A stretch of 64,000 bases of DNA from Mycobacterium colombiense (lineage in GTDB: Bacteria > Actinomycetota > Actinomycetes > Mycobacteriales > Mycobacteriaceae), in assembly GCF_001672755.1 (NCBI RefSeq), contig NZ_LZKI01000064.1:1-64000 (forward strand). Reading direction: 5' to 3'. Under the pieces are notes generated by a model. That model did no database searches, was not told where the DNA came from, and saw only the letters and a program-made list of their open reading frames with translations. The position numbers and the translations under genes were made by a program. How positions within the stretch are numbered: position 1 is the first letter of the stretch; each line of letters begins with the position of its first letter. Shown here one piece after another: positions 40,010-48,233 of the stretch.

Positions 40010-41291
40010 GCTGACCCGCCTTCGCCGCTTCGCCGGCCGCAACGTAATCACCAACCACCTTGTGCAGGTGGCGCAGCAGAATCTCCTCGTCATTCATCGT
40101 GAACTGCGTCAGGACACCGCTGTTGAGCATCGCCTGCAGGCCCTCGGACGGGCTCGCGTCCTCGAGGATGATGTCGTTGAGGAAGGTGACGGTGAGCTCT
40201 TGGCCGAGCCTCTCCTTGTGGGTCTTCGGAGGTTGATAGAACATCTCCACTTCGAACACGTGCGAGTGCGGGCCGGTGGGCCAGTGGGCGTGGGTGGTGA
40301 AGCCGGATGCGCCGAAGATGATGACGAAGTTGGGGAAGAACTGGAACGAGTCGAACCCGTACTTCTCCGACCGGGTGGGATTGATCCCCGGGGGCATCGG
40401 CCCCCGGTCGACCTTCTTGTTCCAGGGACCCGCGGCGCTGGCTTCCATCACGCACTCAATTGGCTTGGAGTACGGCGTCTTTTGCGAGGGCTCACCGGAG
40501 AACGAGAACATCCGGTGCGGGCCGCTGAGCTGGTAGGCCAGCGCGTCGGTGAACGGGTTCGGCTGGTCGAACGCGTCCCTGGCCTCCGCGGTGAGAGCGC
40601 CGAACGACGATGCGTGCAGGTACGGGCCGTGGTAACTCTCGGCGAAGCTGTCGACGAAAATCTTCCAGTTACACTGCAATTCGGCCGAGAACTTGTAGAC
40701 CTGGTGCGGGCCGTCGAACGGATAGCCCTCGATGCCATGGGCCAATGCGCCGAGGAAGGATCGCAGCGGCTCGGTGTTGTCCGGGTTGAGGTTGATGAAG
40801 ATGAAGCCTTCCCACACCTCGCACTGCACCGCAGGCACCTGGCAGCTGTCCGCGTCGAAGTCCAGCAGCAGGTCCGTGCGGGTGGCCGAGTGCAGCGAGC
40901 CGTCCAGCTTGTAGCGCCAGCCGTGGAAGCGGCAGTACAGCAACGGGGCGCGCCCGGTCACTTCCTGGAACGGGTCGTCCTCCCACAGCATCTTGTTGCC
41001 GCGGTGTGGGCAGATGTTGTGAAAGGCGCGGATCACTTGGTCTTTGCCGCGCACGATGATGATCGAGGTGTTCAGGAACCTGAACTCGCGGGTGAAGTAG
41101 CTGCCCGAACGCGGGACTCGTTCGACTCGCCCGACGTAGAGCCAGGTCTTCTTGAAGACGTGCTCGCGTTCCTTCTCGTAGAACTCTTCGGATACACAGT
41201 CTTCGAGTGACACCGGGCCGCGGCCGAGTTCGGGATATGCGTCGGTCCAGTGCCCGTTTGGGGGCTTGGCGACGGCGATGGGCTGATTCAT
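40002..41291 (-). CDS. Rieske non-haem iron oxygenase, alpha subunit
   Basis: A 429-residue ring-hydroxylating-type oxygenase. The Rieske [2Fe-2S] cluster ligands are CPHRG (about 91-95) and CRFHGW (about 113-118); the mononuclear iron site is NWKIFVDSFAESYHGPYLHA, with the bridging aspartate and two histidines. It needs an electron-transfer chain that is not encoded nearby. ATG at 41291 is selected, the frame upstream being antisense to the LysR gene. It is the first gene of a five-gene minus-strand cluster and is divergent from a LysR regulator with a conspicuous operator. Confidence 0.92.
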   Translation of the reverse strand: MNQPIAVAKPPNGHWTDAYPELGRGPVSLEDCVSEEFYEKEREHVFKKTWLYVGRVERVPRSGSYFTREFRFLNTSIIIVRGKDQVIRAFHNICPHRGNKMLWEDDPFQEVTGRAPLLYCRFHGWRYKLDGSLHSATRTDLLLDFDADSCQVPAVQCEVWEGFIFINLNPDNTEPLRSFLGALAHGIEGYPFDGPHQVYKFSAELQCNWKIFVDSFAESYHGPYLHASSFGALTAEARDAFDQPNPFTDALAYQLSGPHRMFSFSGEPSQKTPYSKPIECVMEASAAGPWNKKVDRGPMPPGINPTRSEKYGFDSFQFFPNFVIIFGASGFTTHAHWPTGPHSHVFEVEMFYQPPKTHKERLGQELTVTFLNDIILEDASPSEGLQAMLNSGVLTQFTMNDEEILLRHLHKVVGDYVAAGEAAKAGQRE

Positions 41292-41360
41292 CCCCGCGTA
41301 CCTCCTACGTGGTGCGGCCGACGCTAGCAGCTGCGGGGACCCCCAATAAGGTGTACGAAC

Positions 41361-41398
41361 GCAACACCCTGTTGCATACTTGGAACACCGATGCAACA
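41361..41398. promoter_or_regulatory. GCAACA/TGTTGC operator of LysR gene
   Basis: GCAACA (41361-41366) and TGTTGC (41370-41375) form a perfect palindrome with a CCC centre, and TGTTGCAT (41370-41377) is also the exact complement of ATGCAACA (41391-41398), which contains the LysR start codon. Three half-sites thus lie in the divergent promoter, the usual setting for a LysR regulator to control itself and the oxygenase cluster. Confidence 0.6.
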
Positions 41399-42320
41399 GA
41401 ATCTGCCCTTTGACCTCGATGCCCTGCTGATATTCGGCAAGGTGGTGGACTGCCGCAGCATCTCGAAGGCGGCGACGGCGCTCGGGATGCCCAAGTCCAC
41501 GGTGAGCCGGAGGCTGACCAAGCTGGAATCCGACCTGGGCATCAAGCTGCTGCGTAAGAACACCCACCAGTTGACGGTCACCGACATCGGCGAGCAGATC
41601 TACGACCATGCGATGAACATCTTGGCCGAGGCCAACGCTGTACGGGCGCTGGTGGAGGGCAGTCGGCAGGAGCCCCAGGGTGAACTGCGGGTCGCGATAC
41701 CGGTGAGCCTGGGCATCGACTACGCATCCCGCGTCGGCACGACGTTCTTGCAGCGATACCCGAACTCGCGCTTGGATATTCGGTTGGTCGACAACGTCGT
41801 CGACCCGGTCAAGGACGGTTACGACGTGGTGTTCGGCCCCGGACCGCTACAGGATTCGACGCTGATCGCGCGGAAAGTCTTCGACCTGAGCCTTTTCCTC
41901 TGCGCCTCAACCGATTTCGTAGCGCAGCTGAAGGATCCGATTACCGAACCCGCGCAGGTGAGCACTCTGCCTTTCATCGATTTCGGCTTCTGCGGGCCCC
42001 AAAAGCTGAAGCTGGCGGTGACCAAACTGGACAGACGACACGAGTTGTCACCACGGGTACGCGCGCGGGCCAACAACTTTCAGGTTTGCAAGGAGTACAT
42101 CCTGCAGGGACTCGGCATCGGCGCCATGCCCACGCAGATCATCTGCACCGAGGAACTGCGCGAGGGAACCATCGTGCCGATCCTGCCCGACTGGGCGGTC
42201 GAGCCGCTGGCCGTGCACATGATCTATCCCTTCGAGCTGTCCTTCTCCACCCTGATCAGCGCCTTCTACGACACGGCCTGCCAGATCATCGTCGAGAACA
42301 TCGCCAGGGCGCAGAGCTAG
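41391..42320 (+). CDS. LysR-family transcriptional regulator
   Basis: A 309-residue LysR-type regulator. The N-terminal wHTH is DLDALLIFGKVVDCRSISKAATALGMPKSTVSRRLTKLESDLGIKLLRKN (about 8-57), and the remainder is the periplasmic-binding-like effector domain. ATG begins inside the right half-site of the operator. Divergent transcription from the Rieske-TauD-LLM-P450 cluster suggests it controls that cluster in response to the substrate. The ligand is unknown. Confidence 0.93.
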   Translation: MQQNLPFDLDALLIFGKVVDCRSISKAATALGMPKSTVSRRLTKLESDLGIKLLRKNTHQLTVTDIGEQIYDHAMNILAEANAVRALVEGSRQEPQGELRVAIPVSLGIDYASRVGTTFLQRYPNSRLDIRLVDNVVDPVKDGYDVVFGPGPLQDSTLIARKVFDLSLFLCASTDFVAQLKDPITEPAQVSTLPFIDFGFCGPQKLKLAVTKLDRRHELSPRVRARANNFQVCKEYILQGLGIGAMPTQIICTEELREGTIVPILPDWAVEPLAVHMIYPFELSFSTLISAFYDTACQIIVENIARAQS

Positions 42321-42350
42321 GGTTGGCCCGAATTGAGAGATAATCGCGTC

Positions 42351-42509
42351 ATGCCCACTGAACCCTCGCATCCACCGCGGCCCGCGCCGAAATCGAAGCG
42401 GGTGCACGTCACGCCCGAGGACGTGGAGCGGTTCGGCGACGAGGAGCAGGTGCGCGAGGCGTGGGACGAGCGCCGGCTGCGCGACGAACAACCGCCGCAT
42501 CACCACTAG
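42351..42509 (+). CDS. Small conserved hydrophilic protein (52 aa)
   Basis: A 52-residue protein, MPTEPSHPPRPAPKSKRVHV then TPEDVERFGDEEQVREAWDE, ending in three histidines. The frame has strong GC at third positions and an AGAGATAA leader. No known domain; it lies 30 bp after the LysR gene. The charged helical middle is typical of small mycobacterial proteins of unknown role. Confidence 0.6.
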   Translation: MPTEPSHPPRPAPKSKRVHVTPEDVERFGDEEQVREAWDERRLRDEQPPHHH

Positions 42510-42570
42510 CCCGCCGCGCCTCGCGGAAGGCACTGGCGAAGCTTGCCGCCGCTGAGTGAGACTGGAAGTT

Positions 42571-43008
42571 ATGAGTTTCGTGGAGAAGCTGCTCCCGCAG
42601 GTGCTGCGGGTGCACAACACGGTCTATCAGAAGACGAACGGCTGGATCGGTCACCGCACGCTGTGGATACCAAGTCTGCTGCTGCACTCCGTGGGCGCGA
42701 AGACCGGTAAACAGCGCACGACGTCGCTGACGTACGCCCGCGACGGGGACAACTATCTGGTGGTCGCCTCCAAGGGAGGTGCGCCCGAGGCCCCCGGCTG
42801 GTACCACAACCTGAAGGCCAATCCCGACGTTGAGATCAACGTCGGCCCAAAACGTTTCGCCGTCACCGCGCGACCGGTGTTGTCCGGCGATCCGGACTAT
42901 CCGCGGCTGTGGCAGATCGTCAACAAGAACAATCAAAACCGCTACAACGAATACCAGAAGAAGACGTCGCGACCGATTCCCGTCGTCGTCCTGGCCCCGA
43001 AATCTTGA
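42571..43008 (+). CDS. Ddn-like F420-dependent nitroreductase-family protein
   Basis: A 145-residue deazaflavin-dependent nitroreductase-family (Ddn/FDOR-A) protein: SLLLHSVGAKTGKQRTTSLTY, GDNYLVVASKGGAPEAPGWYHNLKANPDVEI and the C-terminal YQKKTSRPIPVVVL are hallmarks. These split-barrel proteins use F420H2 and often reduce quinones or activate nitroimidazoles. ATG at 42571 with GGAAG upstream is preferred over the GTG at 42556. It stands alone. Confidence 0.9.
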   Translation: MSFVEKLLPQVLRVHNTVYQKTNGWIGHRTLWIPSLLLHSVGAKTGKQRTTSLTYARDGDNYLVVASKGGAPEAPGWYHNLKANPDVEINVGPKRFAVTARPVLSGDPDYPRLWQIVNKNNQNRYNEYQKKTSRPIPVVVLAPKS

Positions 43009-43133
43009 ACTCCAGCTGAACAAACCAAGAACCCCCGGTGCGAGCGCAATCGGTTCCAGCGGGCGTCCTGTAGGACGTCACGTCGGTCATGCGAAGCTAC
43101 GTGTTCGATGGCCGGAACTAAGGAGAACAAGCA

Positions 43134-44105
43134 GTGAGAGCCCTCGTCGCGGGCGCCGCCGGATTCCTGGGGTCCCACCTGTGCGATCGTCTCCGCCGCG
43201 ACGGCATCGAAGTCATCGGACTCGACAATCTCTGCACCGGCAGGCGCGAGAACATCGCGCAGCTCGACGAAGACCCGGGCTTCAGTTTCGTCGAGCATGA
43301 CATCACCCGGCCGGTCGACGCGGTCGTGCCGGGTCCGCTGGACGTCATCTTCAACCTGGCCTGTCCCGCTTCGCCGCGCGCCTACCAGCGGGATCCCCTG
43401 TTCACGCTGGAGACCAACTACGTCGGGACCAGAAACCTACTGGAGCTGGCGCGCGAGCGGGAGGCGACGATTCTGCAGGCCTCCACCAGCGAGGTCTACG
43501 GGGATCCGACGATCCATCCGCAGGCCGAGAGTTACTGGGGCAACGCCAACTGCTTCGGGGTGCGGGCCTGCTACGAGGAAGGCAAGCGGGTCGCGGAGAC
43601 GCTGACGCTCGAGTACGCGCGCCGCTACCGCGTCCCTATCAAGGTCGTCCGCATCTTCAATACCTACGGTCCGAGGATGGATCCAGAGGATGGCCGAATC
43701 ATCTCGACGTTCATCGTCCAAGCGCTGCGCGGCGAACCGATCACCGTCTTCGGGGACGGCAGCCAGACCCGTTCCTTTTGTTATGTCGACGATCTCGTCG
43801 AAGGGCTCGTCAATATGGCGGCGAGCGACGCCTCGTTCACTGGACCCGTCAACCTCGGCAGCCCAGCCGAACGCACCGTCCTCGAAACCGCGAGCCTTGT
43901 CAAGGAGATGACCGGATCGCCCTCGGCCACGGTCTATGAGCCCCTGCCGCCGGACGACCCGAAGCAGCGCAGGCCGGACATCAGCCTCGCCGAGTCCGCG
44001 CTCGGCTGGACTCCACGAATCTCGTTCGAAGAGGGCGTCGAACGGACGATCGGCTATTTCAGAGGCATCGTCGACCCAGGCTCCGATGGGGGCGTTCAGC
44101 GATGA
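43134..44105 (+). CDS. NAD-dependent sugar epimerase/decarboxylase (UXS-like)
   Basis: A 323-residue extended SDR. The NAD motif is GAAGFLGSH (about residues 7-15), the active site is STSEVYG and CYEEGKRVAE (Tyr-x-x-x-Lys near 147-151), and RIFNTYGPRMDPEDGR is typical of UDP-glucuronate decarboxylase/dTDP-glucose dehydratase-like enzymes. AAGGAGAAC precedes the GTG start. It overlaps the glycosyltransferase gene by four bases, so the pair probably makes and then transfers an activated sugar onto a lipid or small molecule. Confidence 0.87.
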   Translation: MRALVAGAAGFLGSHLCDRLRRDGIEVIGLDNLCTGRRENIAQLDEDPGFSFVEHDITRPVDAVVPGPLDVIFNLACPASPRAYQRDPLFTLETNYVGTRNLLELAREREATILQASTSEVYGDPTIHPQAESYWGNANCFGVRACYEEGKRVAETLTLEYARRYRVPIKVVRIFNTYGPRMDPEDGRIISTFIVQALRGEPITVFGDGSQTRSFCYVDDLVEGLVNMAASDASFTGPVNLGSPAERTVLETASLVKEMTGSPSATVYEPLPPDDPKQRRPDISLAESALGWTPRISFEEGVERTIGYFRGIVDPGSDGGVQR

Positions 44106-45271
44106 GAATTGTGCTGGCAACCTTGGGAACTCGGGGTGATGTCGAGCCGTGCGCAACCATCGGTCGGGAGCTGCAGCGCCGCGGTCACGATGTCACCATG
44201 GCAGTGCCGCCCAACTATGTCGGCTTCGTCGAGTCGGCGGGGCTCGCGGCGGTCCCCCACGGCCCGGATCAGGTTGAGCAGAACGCGAATATCGCCCGGA
44301 AATACGGGGAGACGCCGAACCCTGTCTTCATGGCGTGGGTGATTTCCGAGGACCTCAAACGACTCTGGCCGCAGCTGGGCACGGCGCTCACGTCGCTGGC
44401 GGACGGGGCCGACCTGTTGTTGACCGACGCGAGCCAGCAGGGGCTGGCCGCCAATGTTGCGGAATATCACGACATTCCGCAGGCTGCACTGCACATCTAC
44501 CCGCTCGGGCGCGATACGTGTACGCCGGTTACCAAAGAGGCCGAAGACGCCCTGCGCCAAACGTTGGGCCTACCGGAGGAAACGGGGCCCTCGGCGCGAC
44601 AACCGCTGGAGATCCAGGCCTACGACGAACTCTTCTTCCCCGGGCTGGCAGCCCAGTGGGCGCAATGGGATGTCCGACGGCCTTTCGTTGGCGGGCTGAC
44701 GCTGGAGCTGACGACGGACGTCGACGACGAGGTGTCGTCATGGATTGGCGCGGGAACGCCGCCGATTTACTTCGGCTTCGGCAGCAGCGCGCGCGTCGCG
44801 TTTCACGCCGGCCTGCTCGAGATGATCAGCGGGGCCTGCGCGCAATTGGGTGAGCGTGCGCTGATCTGCAGCGGCGTAAGCGATTTGGCCCGCACCTCAC
44901 AGTTCGACCACATAAAGGTGGTGGGCGCGGTGAACCACTCGACCGTCTTTCCCGCTTGCCGCGCCGTCGTTCACCACGGGGGTCCCGGCACCACGTTCGC
45001 CGGCATCCGGGCCGGCAAACCTACGTTGGCCCTCGCGGTTTCGGTCGATCAGCCGATGTGGGCCGCCGCGGTCGGGCAGCTGGGCGTCGGCATCGGACGG
45101 CACTTCTCCGCAACCACCCCGGATTCGCTGCTCTCCGATCTGCGGGCCATCCTCACTCCGCACTGCATCGCGCGAACCCTTGAGGTCGCCGCTCAGATGG
45201 CCACCCCCGCCGAAAGCGCTGCCACGGCCGCCGATCTCCTGGAAGCCATGGTCGGCCAAGACTCGGGCTGA
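44102..45271 (+). CDS. Glycosyltransferase family 1 (MGT-like)
   Basis: A 389-residue GT-B glycosyltransferase. The N-terminus MRIVLATLGTRGDVEPCATIGRELQRRGHDV and the C-terminal nucleotide-sugar motif VVHHGGPGTTFAGIRAGKPTLAL (about 290-312) match UDP-glycosyltransferases such as those for glycopeptidolipids and sterols. It is translated from an ATGA overlap with the SDR gene. A methyltransferase lies convergent downstream. A glycolipid-decorating role is inferred. Confidence 0.9.
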   Translation: MRIVLATLGTRGDVEPCATIGRELQRRGHDVTMAVPPNYVGFVESAGLAAVPHGPDQVEQNANIARKYGETPNPVFMAWVISEDLKRLWPQLGTALTSLADGADLLLTDASQQGLAANVAEYHDIPQAALHIYPLGRDTCTPVTKEAEDALRQTLGLPEETGPSARQPLEIQAYDELFFPGLAAQWAQWDVRRPFVGGLTLELTTDVDDEVSSWIGAGTPPIYFGFGSSARVAFHAGLLEMISGACAQLGERALICSGVSDLARTSQFDHIKVVGAVNHSTVFPACRAVVHHGGPGTTFAGIRAGKPTLALAVSVDQPMWAAAVGQLGVGIGRHFSATTPDSLLSDLRAILTPHCIARTLEVAAQMATPAESAATAADLLEAMVGQDSG

Positions 45272-45278
45272 ACCCGCC

Positions 45279-46010
45279 TCAGTGCTCGTCGGTCGAGTCG
45301 TGAATGTGCATGTCCGAAACACTGCGATATGACGGGAAGTCGAAGTCGGGGAAGGCGCAGATGTCACCGCGATCCCGGACCCGCTCTAACCAGTAAGCCT
45401 GATCGGCGGCCGACGTGCAGGCGTAGAGCTTCATATACGTCGCCGCGAAGGGGAACACGAAGCCGTTGCCGACCGCCTGCCAGACGGCCGCCGCCACGCC
45501 GGGGGTTTCGACCCCCCGATAATCGTCCATCACGATCACGCCCCGCTCGGCCGTATGAGTCACGGCGAGCCTGATGTCATTGGCCACGCACCGGTAGGCG
45601 TGACAACCGTCGATGTGGACGAACCGCAGCGCCCGTTCGCCCAGATCGAGCGCCGATGATTCGCAGACCTCCAGCGTTGGCCGGCGGGTGTGGAACCGAT
45701 CCCAGTTGGCCAGGAACTGCTGCTGATCCAGGCCCGAATACTCCTGGCGCGGGGCCTGCGCGATGTCGGCGTGCTCCATCACCGCGCCGAACAGATCGCA
45801 GATCACCAGGTCTTCATCGTCACGTAGGCCATAACCCATCAAGATGGCGGACTTGCCCTGGTACGCGCCGATCTCCAACATGTCACCCTTGATGCCCTCG
45901 GCCGTCTGGCACGCGAGCAGCCGACTGAAGAGCTCGACATCGGCCTCGAAGAACCAGCCGTCGACGTTGTTCATCTGCTCGGTGTAGAGGGCCCAGGCGG
46001 CATCGCTCAT
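45279..46010 (-). CDS. Class I SAM-dependent methyltransferase-like protein
   Basis: A 243-residue protein with Methyltransf_24/TylF-like features: DMLEIGAYQGKSAILMGYGL (motif I, about residues 43-62), EDLVICDLFG, and RFVHIDGCHAYRCVANDIRL (motif with conserved His-Asp). GGAGTGC precedes the ATG. It is convergent with the glycosyltransferase, with only 7 bp between stops. It may methylate sugar hydroxyls of the same glycoconjugate, which is inferred from context. Confidence 0.8.
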   Translation of the reverse strand: MSDAAWALYTEQMNNVDGWFFEADVELFSRLLACQTAEGIKGDMLEIGAYQGKSAILMGYGLRDDEDLVICDLFGAVMEHADIAQAPRQEYSGLDQQQFLANWDRFHTRRPTLEVCESSALDLGERALRFVHIDGCHAYRCVANDIRLAVTHTAERGVIVMDDYRGVETPGVAAAVWQAVGNGFVFPFAATYMKLYACTSAADQAYWLERVRDRGDICAFPDFDFPSYRSVSDMHIHDSTDEH

Positions 46011-46145
46011 GACGCACTCCTGCGCATGGACTCCTCCAGTGCGGTTGTGGGCTGCCGGTTTTTACGGCGGTCAATTCGGCGGCCGTGGATTGAACTTATC
46101 AATTCTGCGCCGAGCCGCAATCGAAGCTTCAGCCGAGCACTGTTC

Positions 46146-47669
46146 TCAGTGCGGCTTTCGGTCCTCTAGAGCGAGAGTGAAGACTTGCACCGCAGCGGAT
46201 TTGCCCTTCAAAGCGTGCGTTCCCCGATCGAGGAGTCCGAGCGGTCGACTGGTCAGCGCGTCCACGCACGAACCGGTGAGAAGAATGGCGTCGCCGGTGG
46301 TCTTGGTGAGTTGCTCCACGCGAGCCGCGACGTTGACGGTGTCGCCGATCAGGGTGAACTCGAGCTTGCTTCCGCCGCCGATGGTGCCGGCGATCACCTT
46401 TCCGGTGTTGATGCCGATGCCGATGCGAAGCCCACCGCCGAATCGCTCGCCGACGAGACGCTGAATCACCGTGGCGGCGGAGACCGCCGCGTCGGCATGA
46501 TCTGTAAGGTCGTTAGGGGCGCCGAAGACGGCCAGAGCTCCGTCACCCAGAAACTTGTTCACATGCCCACCCGCGTCGACGACGGCGGGCACGACGATCT
46601 CGAACAGCGCGTTGAGCCGGGCGACCGTGTCCTCGGCGGTGTTCGCCTCGGCGAACGGAGTGAAGTCGCGGATGTCCACGAACATCACGGTCACCTCGCG
46701 CCGCTCGCCGGTGAACACGTCGTCGCCCTGTTGAAGCAGCCGCGCAGCGAGGGCCGGGTCGACGTAGGTGCCGAACGCGCCCTGAAGTCGTTGCCGCTCA
46801 GCCAAACCCGTTTGCATGCGGTTGAACGACGCGGCCAGTGCGCCCAAGTCGTCGTCCTGGACGACCGGCAAACGCTGGCCATAGTCCCCCGCCGCAACAC
46901 GTTCGGCGCCTCTGGCGAGGTCGCGAATGGGTTGCAGGGATGGCGAGAATCCAAGTCCGACGGAGATCGGCACCGCGAATACGACCGCCAGCCCACCTCC
47001 GATCACCACCGACAGGATGGGGATGTCACTGACGCGATTGAACACGGCCGCAAGCAGTGCGCCGCCGACGGCGAACCCAAACGCGACCGCAACCATGGAC
47101 ACGTTGGACCGCGCGGCAAAGGTCGGGCGTGAGCGCGGCAGGGCGTCGCCGATCCCTGTGTCGCCGGCCAAAGCGACCCTGGGCGGCCGCCATGCTGCGT
47201 CCACGGCGTTATGGAGCGCGACCAGCTGGACCGCTACGGCGATGGTGGAGGCCACGACGCCGTATTGCACCAGCCGTAACCATTCGGCTCCGGCGATCGC
47301 GCCGACAGCGATCGACAACGCGGCGGCCAACAGACCGGCGCCCCACAGCGTGCGAGAAGTCGTCTTGCGGCTGAAGATGTAGGTGCCCTCCAGGGCCGTC
47401 ATCCGATCGACGTCGTGGCCGGCAGCCCACCGCTCCGCAGGGCGCGCCCATCGGCGATCCGGAAGAACCATGAGGCCTGCGAGCGCCAGCATGGCCACAA
47501 CGGTGACGGCCGTCGCAGCAACGTAGCGACCCGATTTCTCAAAAGCGACGATGGGAAACGACACGAACGTGAGATAGATCGGCAGCGAGATGAAAAACGA
47601 AATCACGCCTCCCGCCAACGTGTACCGCGCCCCGTACCGATCCCACGCCCACTGCCAGATGCGGTCCAT
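46146..47669 (-). CDS. Membrane class III adenylate cyclase with HAMP
   Basis: A 507-residue cyclase. Six hydrophobic helices occupy the first 260 residues, followed by a HAMP linker (LARGAERVAAGDYGQRLP, about 262-315) and the catalytic domain (about 320-500) with VTVMFVDIRDFTPF (metal Asp), KFLGDGALAVFGAP (second Asp), and LEFTLIGDTVNVAARVEQ (substrate-binding Thr/Asp and transition-state Asn/Arg). This is the Rv1318c-Rv1320c type. It should make cAMP under control of the membrane part. Convergent with the downstream methyltransferase gene's promoter region. Confidence 0.92.
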   Translation of the reverse strand: MDRIWQWAWDRYGARYTLAGGVISFFISLPIYLTFVSFPIVAFEKSGRYVAATAVTVVAMLALAGLMVLPDRRWARPAERWAAGHDVDRMTALEGTYIFSRKTTSRTLWGAGLLAAALSIAVGAIAGAEWLRLVQYGVVASTIAVAVQLVALHNAVDAAWRPPRVALAGDTGIGDALPRSRPTFAARSNVSMVAVAFGFAVGGALLAAVFNRVSDIPILSVVIGGGLAVVFAVPISVGLGFSPSLQPIRDLARGAERVAAGDYGQRLPVVQDDDLGALAASFNRMQTGLAERQRLQGAFGTYVDPALAARLLQQGDDVFTGERREVTVMFVDIRDFTPFAEANTAEDTVARLNALFEIVVPAVVDAGGHVNKFLGDGALAVFGAPNDLTDHADAAVSAATVIQRLVGERFGGGLRIGIGINTGKVIAGTIGGGSKLEFTLIGDTVNVAARVEQLTKTTGDAILLTGSCVDALTSRPLGLLDRGTHALKGKSAAVQVFTLALEDRKPH

Positions 47670-47742
47670 GGCAGGAGATTAAATCGTCGCCGGCCGCGAT
47701 GTGCGGGAAAAGGGCCGCATCGGGTCGGCTGCAGCGGGCACG

Positions 47743-48210
47743 ATGTCTTTTATGGTCGCCGTCTACCGCGCGCCGATGCGATCCCGCAACGATGCCGTCG
47801 AGCCACAAGCCACCATCGATCGCGCTCGCCGGCTCGGCGTGTGCGGGTTCGGCCGACTTGTGAGCAGTTCAGCCGAACAGGACCGGCTTGCCCGTCGGGT
47901 CGCCCGATTCGCCGAGCTCGACGAAGGCTCGTTCGTGTGGACCCGCGACGCCCACGGCTGGTTCTGGCTGGGCCGCATCTCCGGGCCCTGCGTTTACGAC
48001 ACCGACGACACCGCTAAGGCGGTGGATTTGGTGCACATACGACCCTGCGAGTGGCTGTCCACCCCAATCCTGGAACAGGATGCGCCGGCCGCCGTCGTCG
48101 CCACATTCAATAGGGGTGGACGGAACTTCCAGAAGATCCACGACCCCTCGGTCGGTGGTGAGACACAACGGATTTGGGATTCACGGATAGACCGGCCAGC
48201 CGAAACCTAG
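47743..48210 (+). CDS. Hypothetical protein with PUA/EVE-like features
   Basis: A 155-residue protein from ATG 47743. HGWFWLGRISGPCVYD, then DLVHIRPCEWLSTPI and FNRGGRNFQKIHD recall the pattern GxIxGxYxY / HxRxVEW of PUA-like EVE or McrB-N reader domains, which bind modified bases in DNA or RNA. The assignment is by eye and tentative. It sits between two adenylate cyclase genes, divergent from one and convergent with the other. No partner nuclease is beside it. Confidence 0.55.
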   Translation: MSFMVAVYRAPMRSRNDAVEPQATIDRARRLGVCGFGRLVSSSAEQDRLARRVARFAELDEGSFVWTRDAHGWFWLGRISGPCVYDTDDTAKAVDLVHIRPCEWLSTPILEQDAPAAVVATFNRGGRNFQKIHDPSVGGETQRIWDSRIDRPAET

Positions 48211-48233
48211 AGCACGGCGGAAGCCGGATCGCG

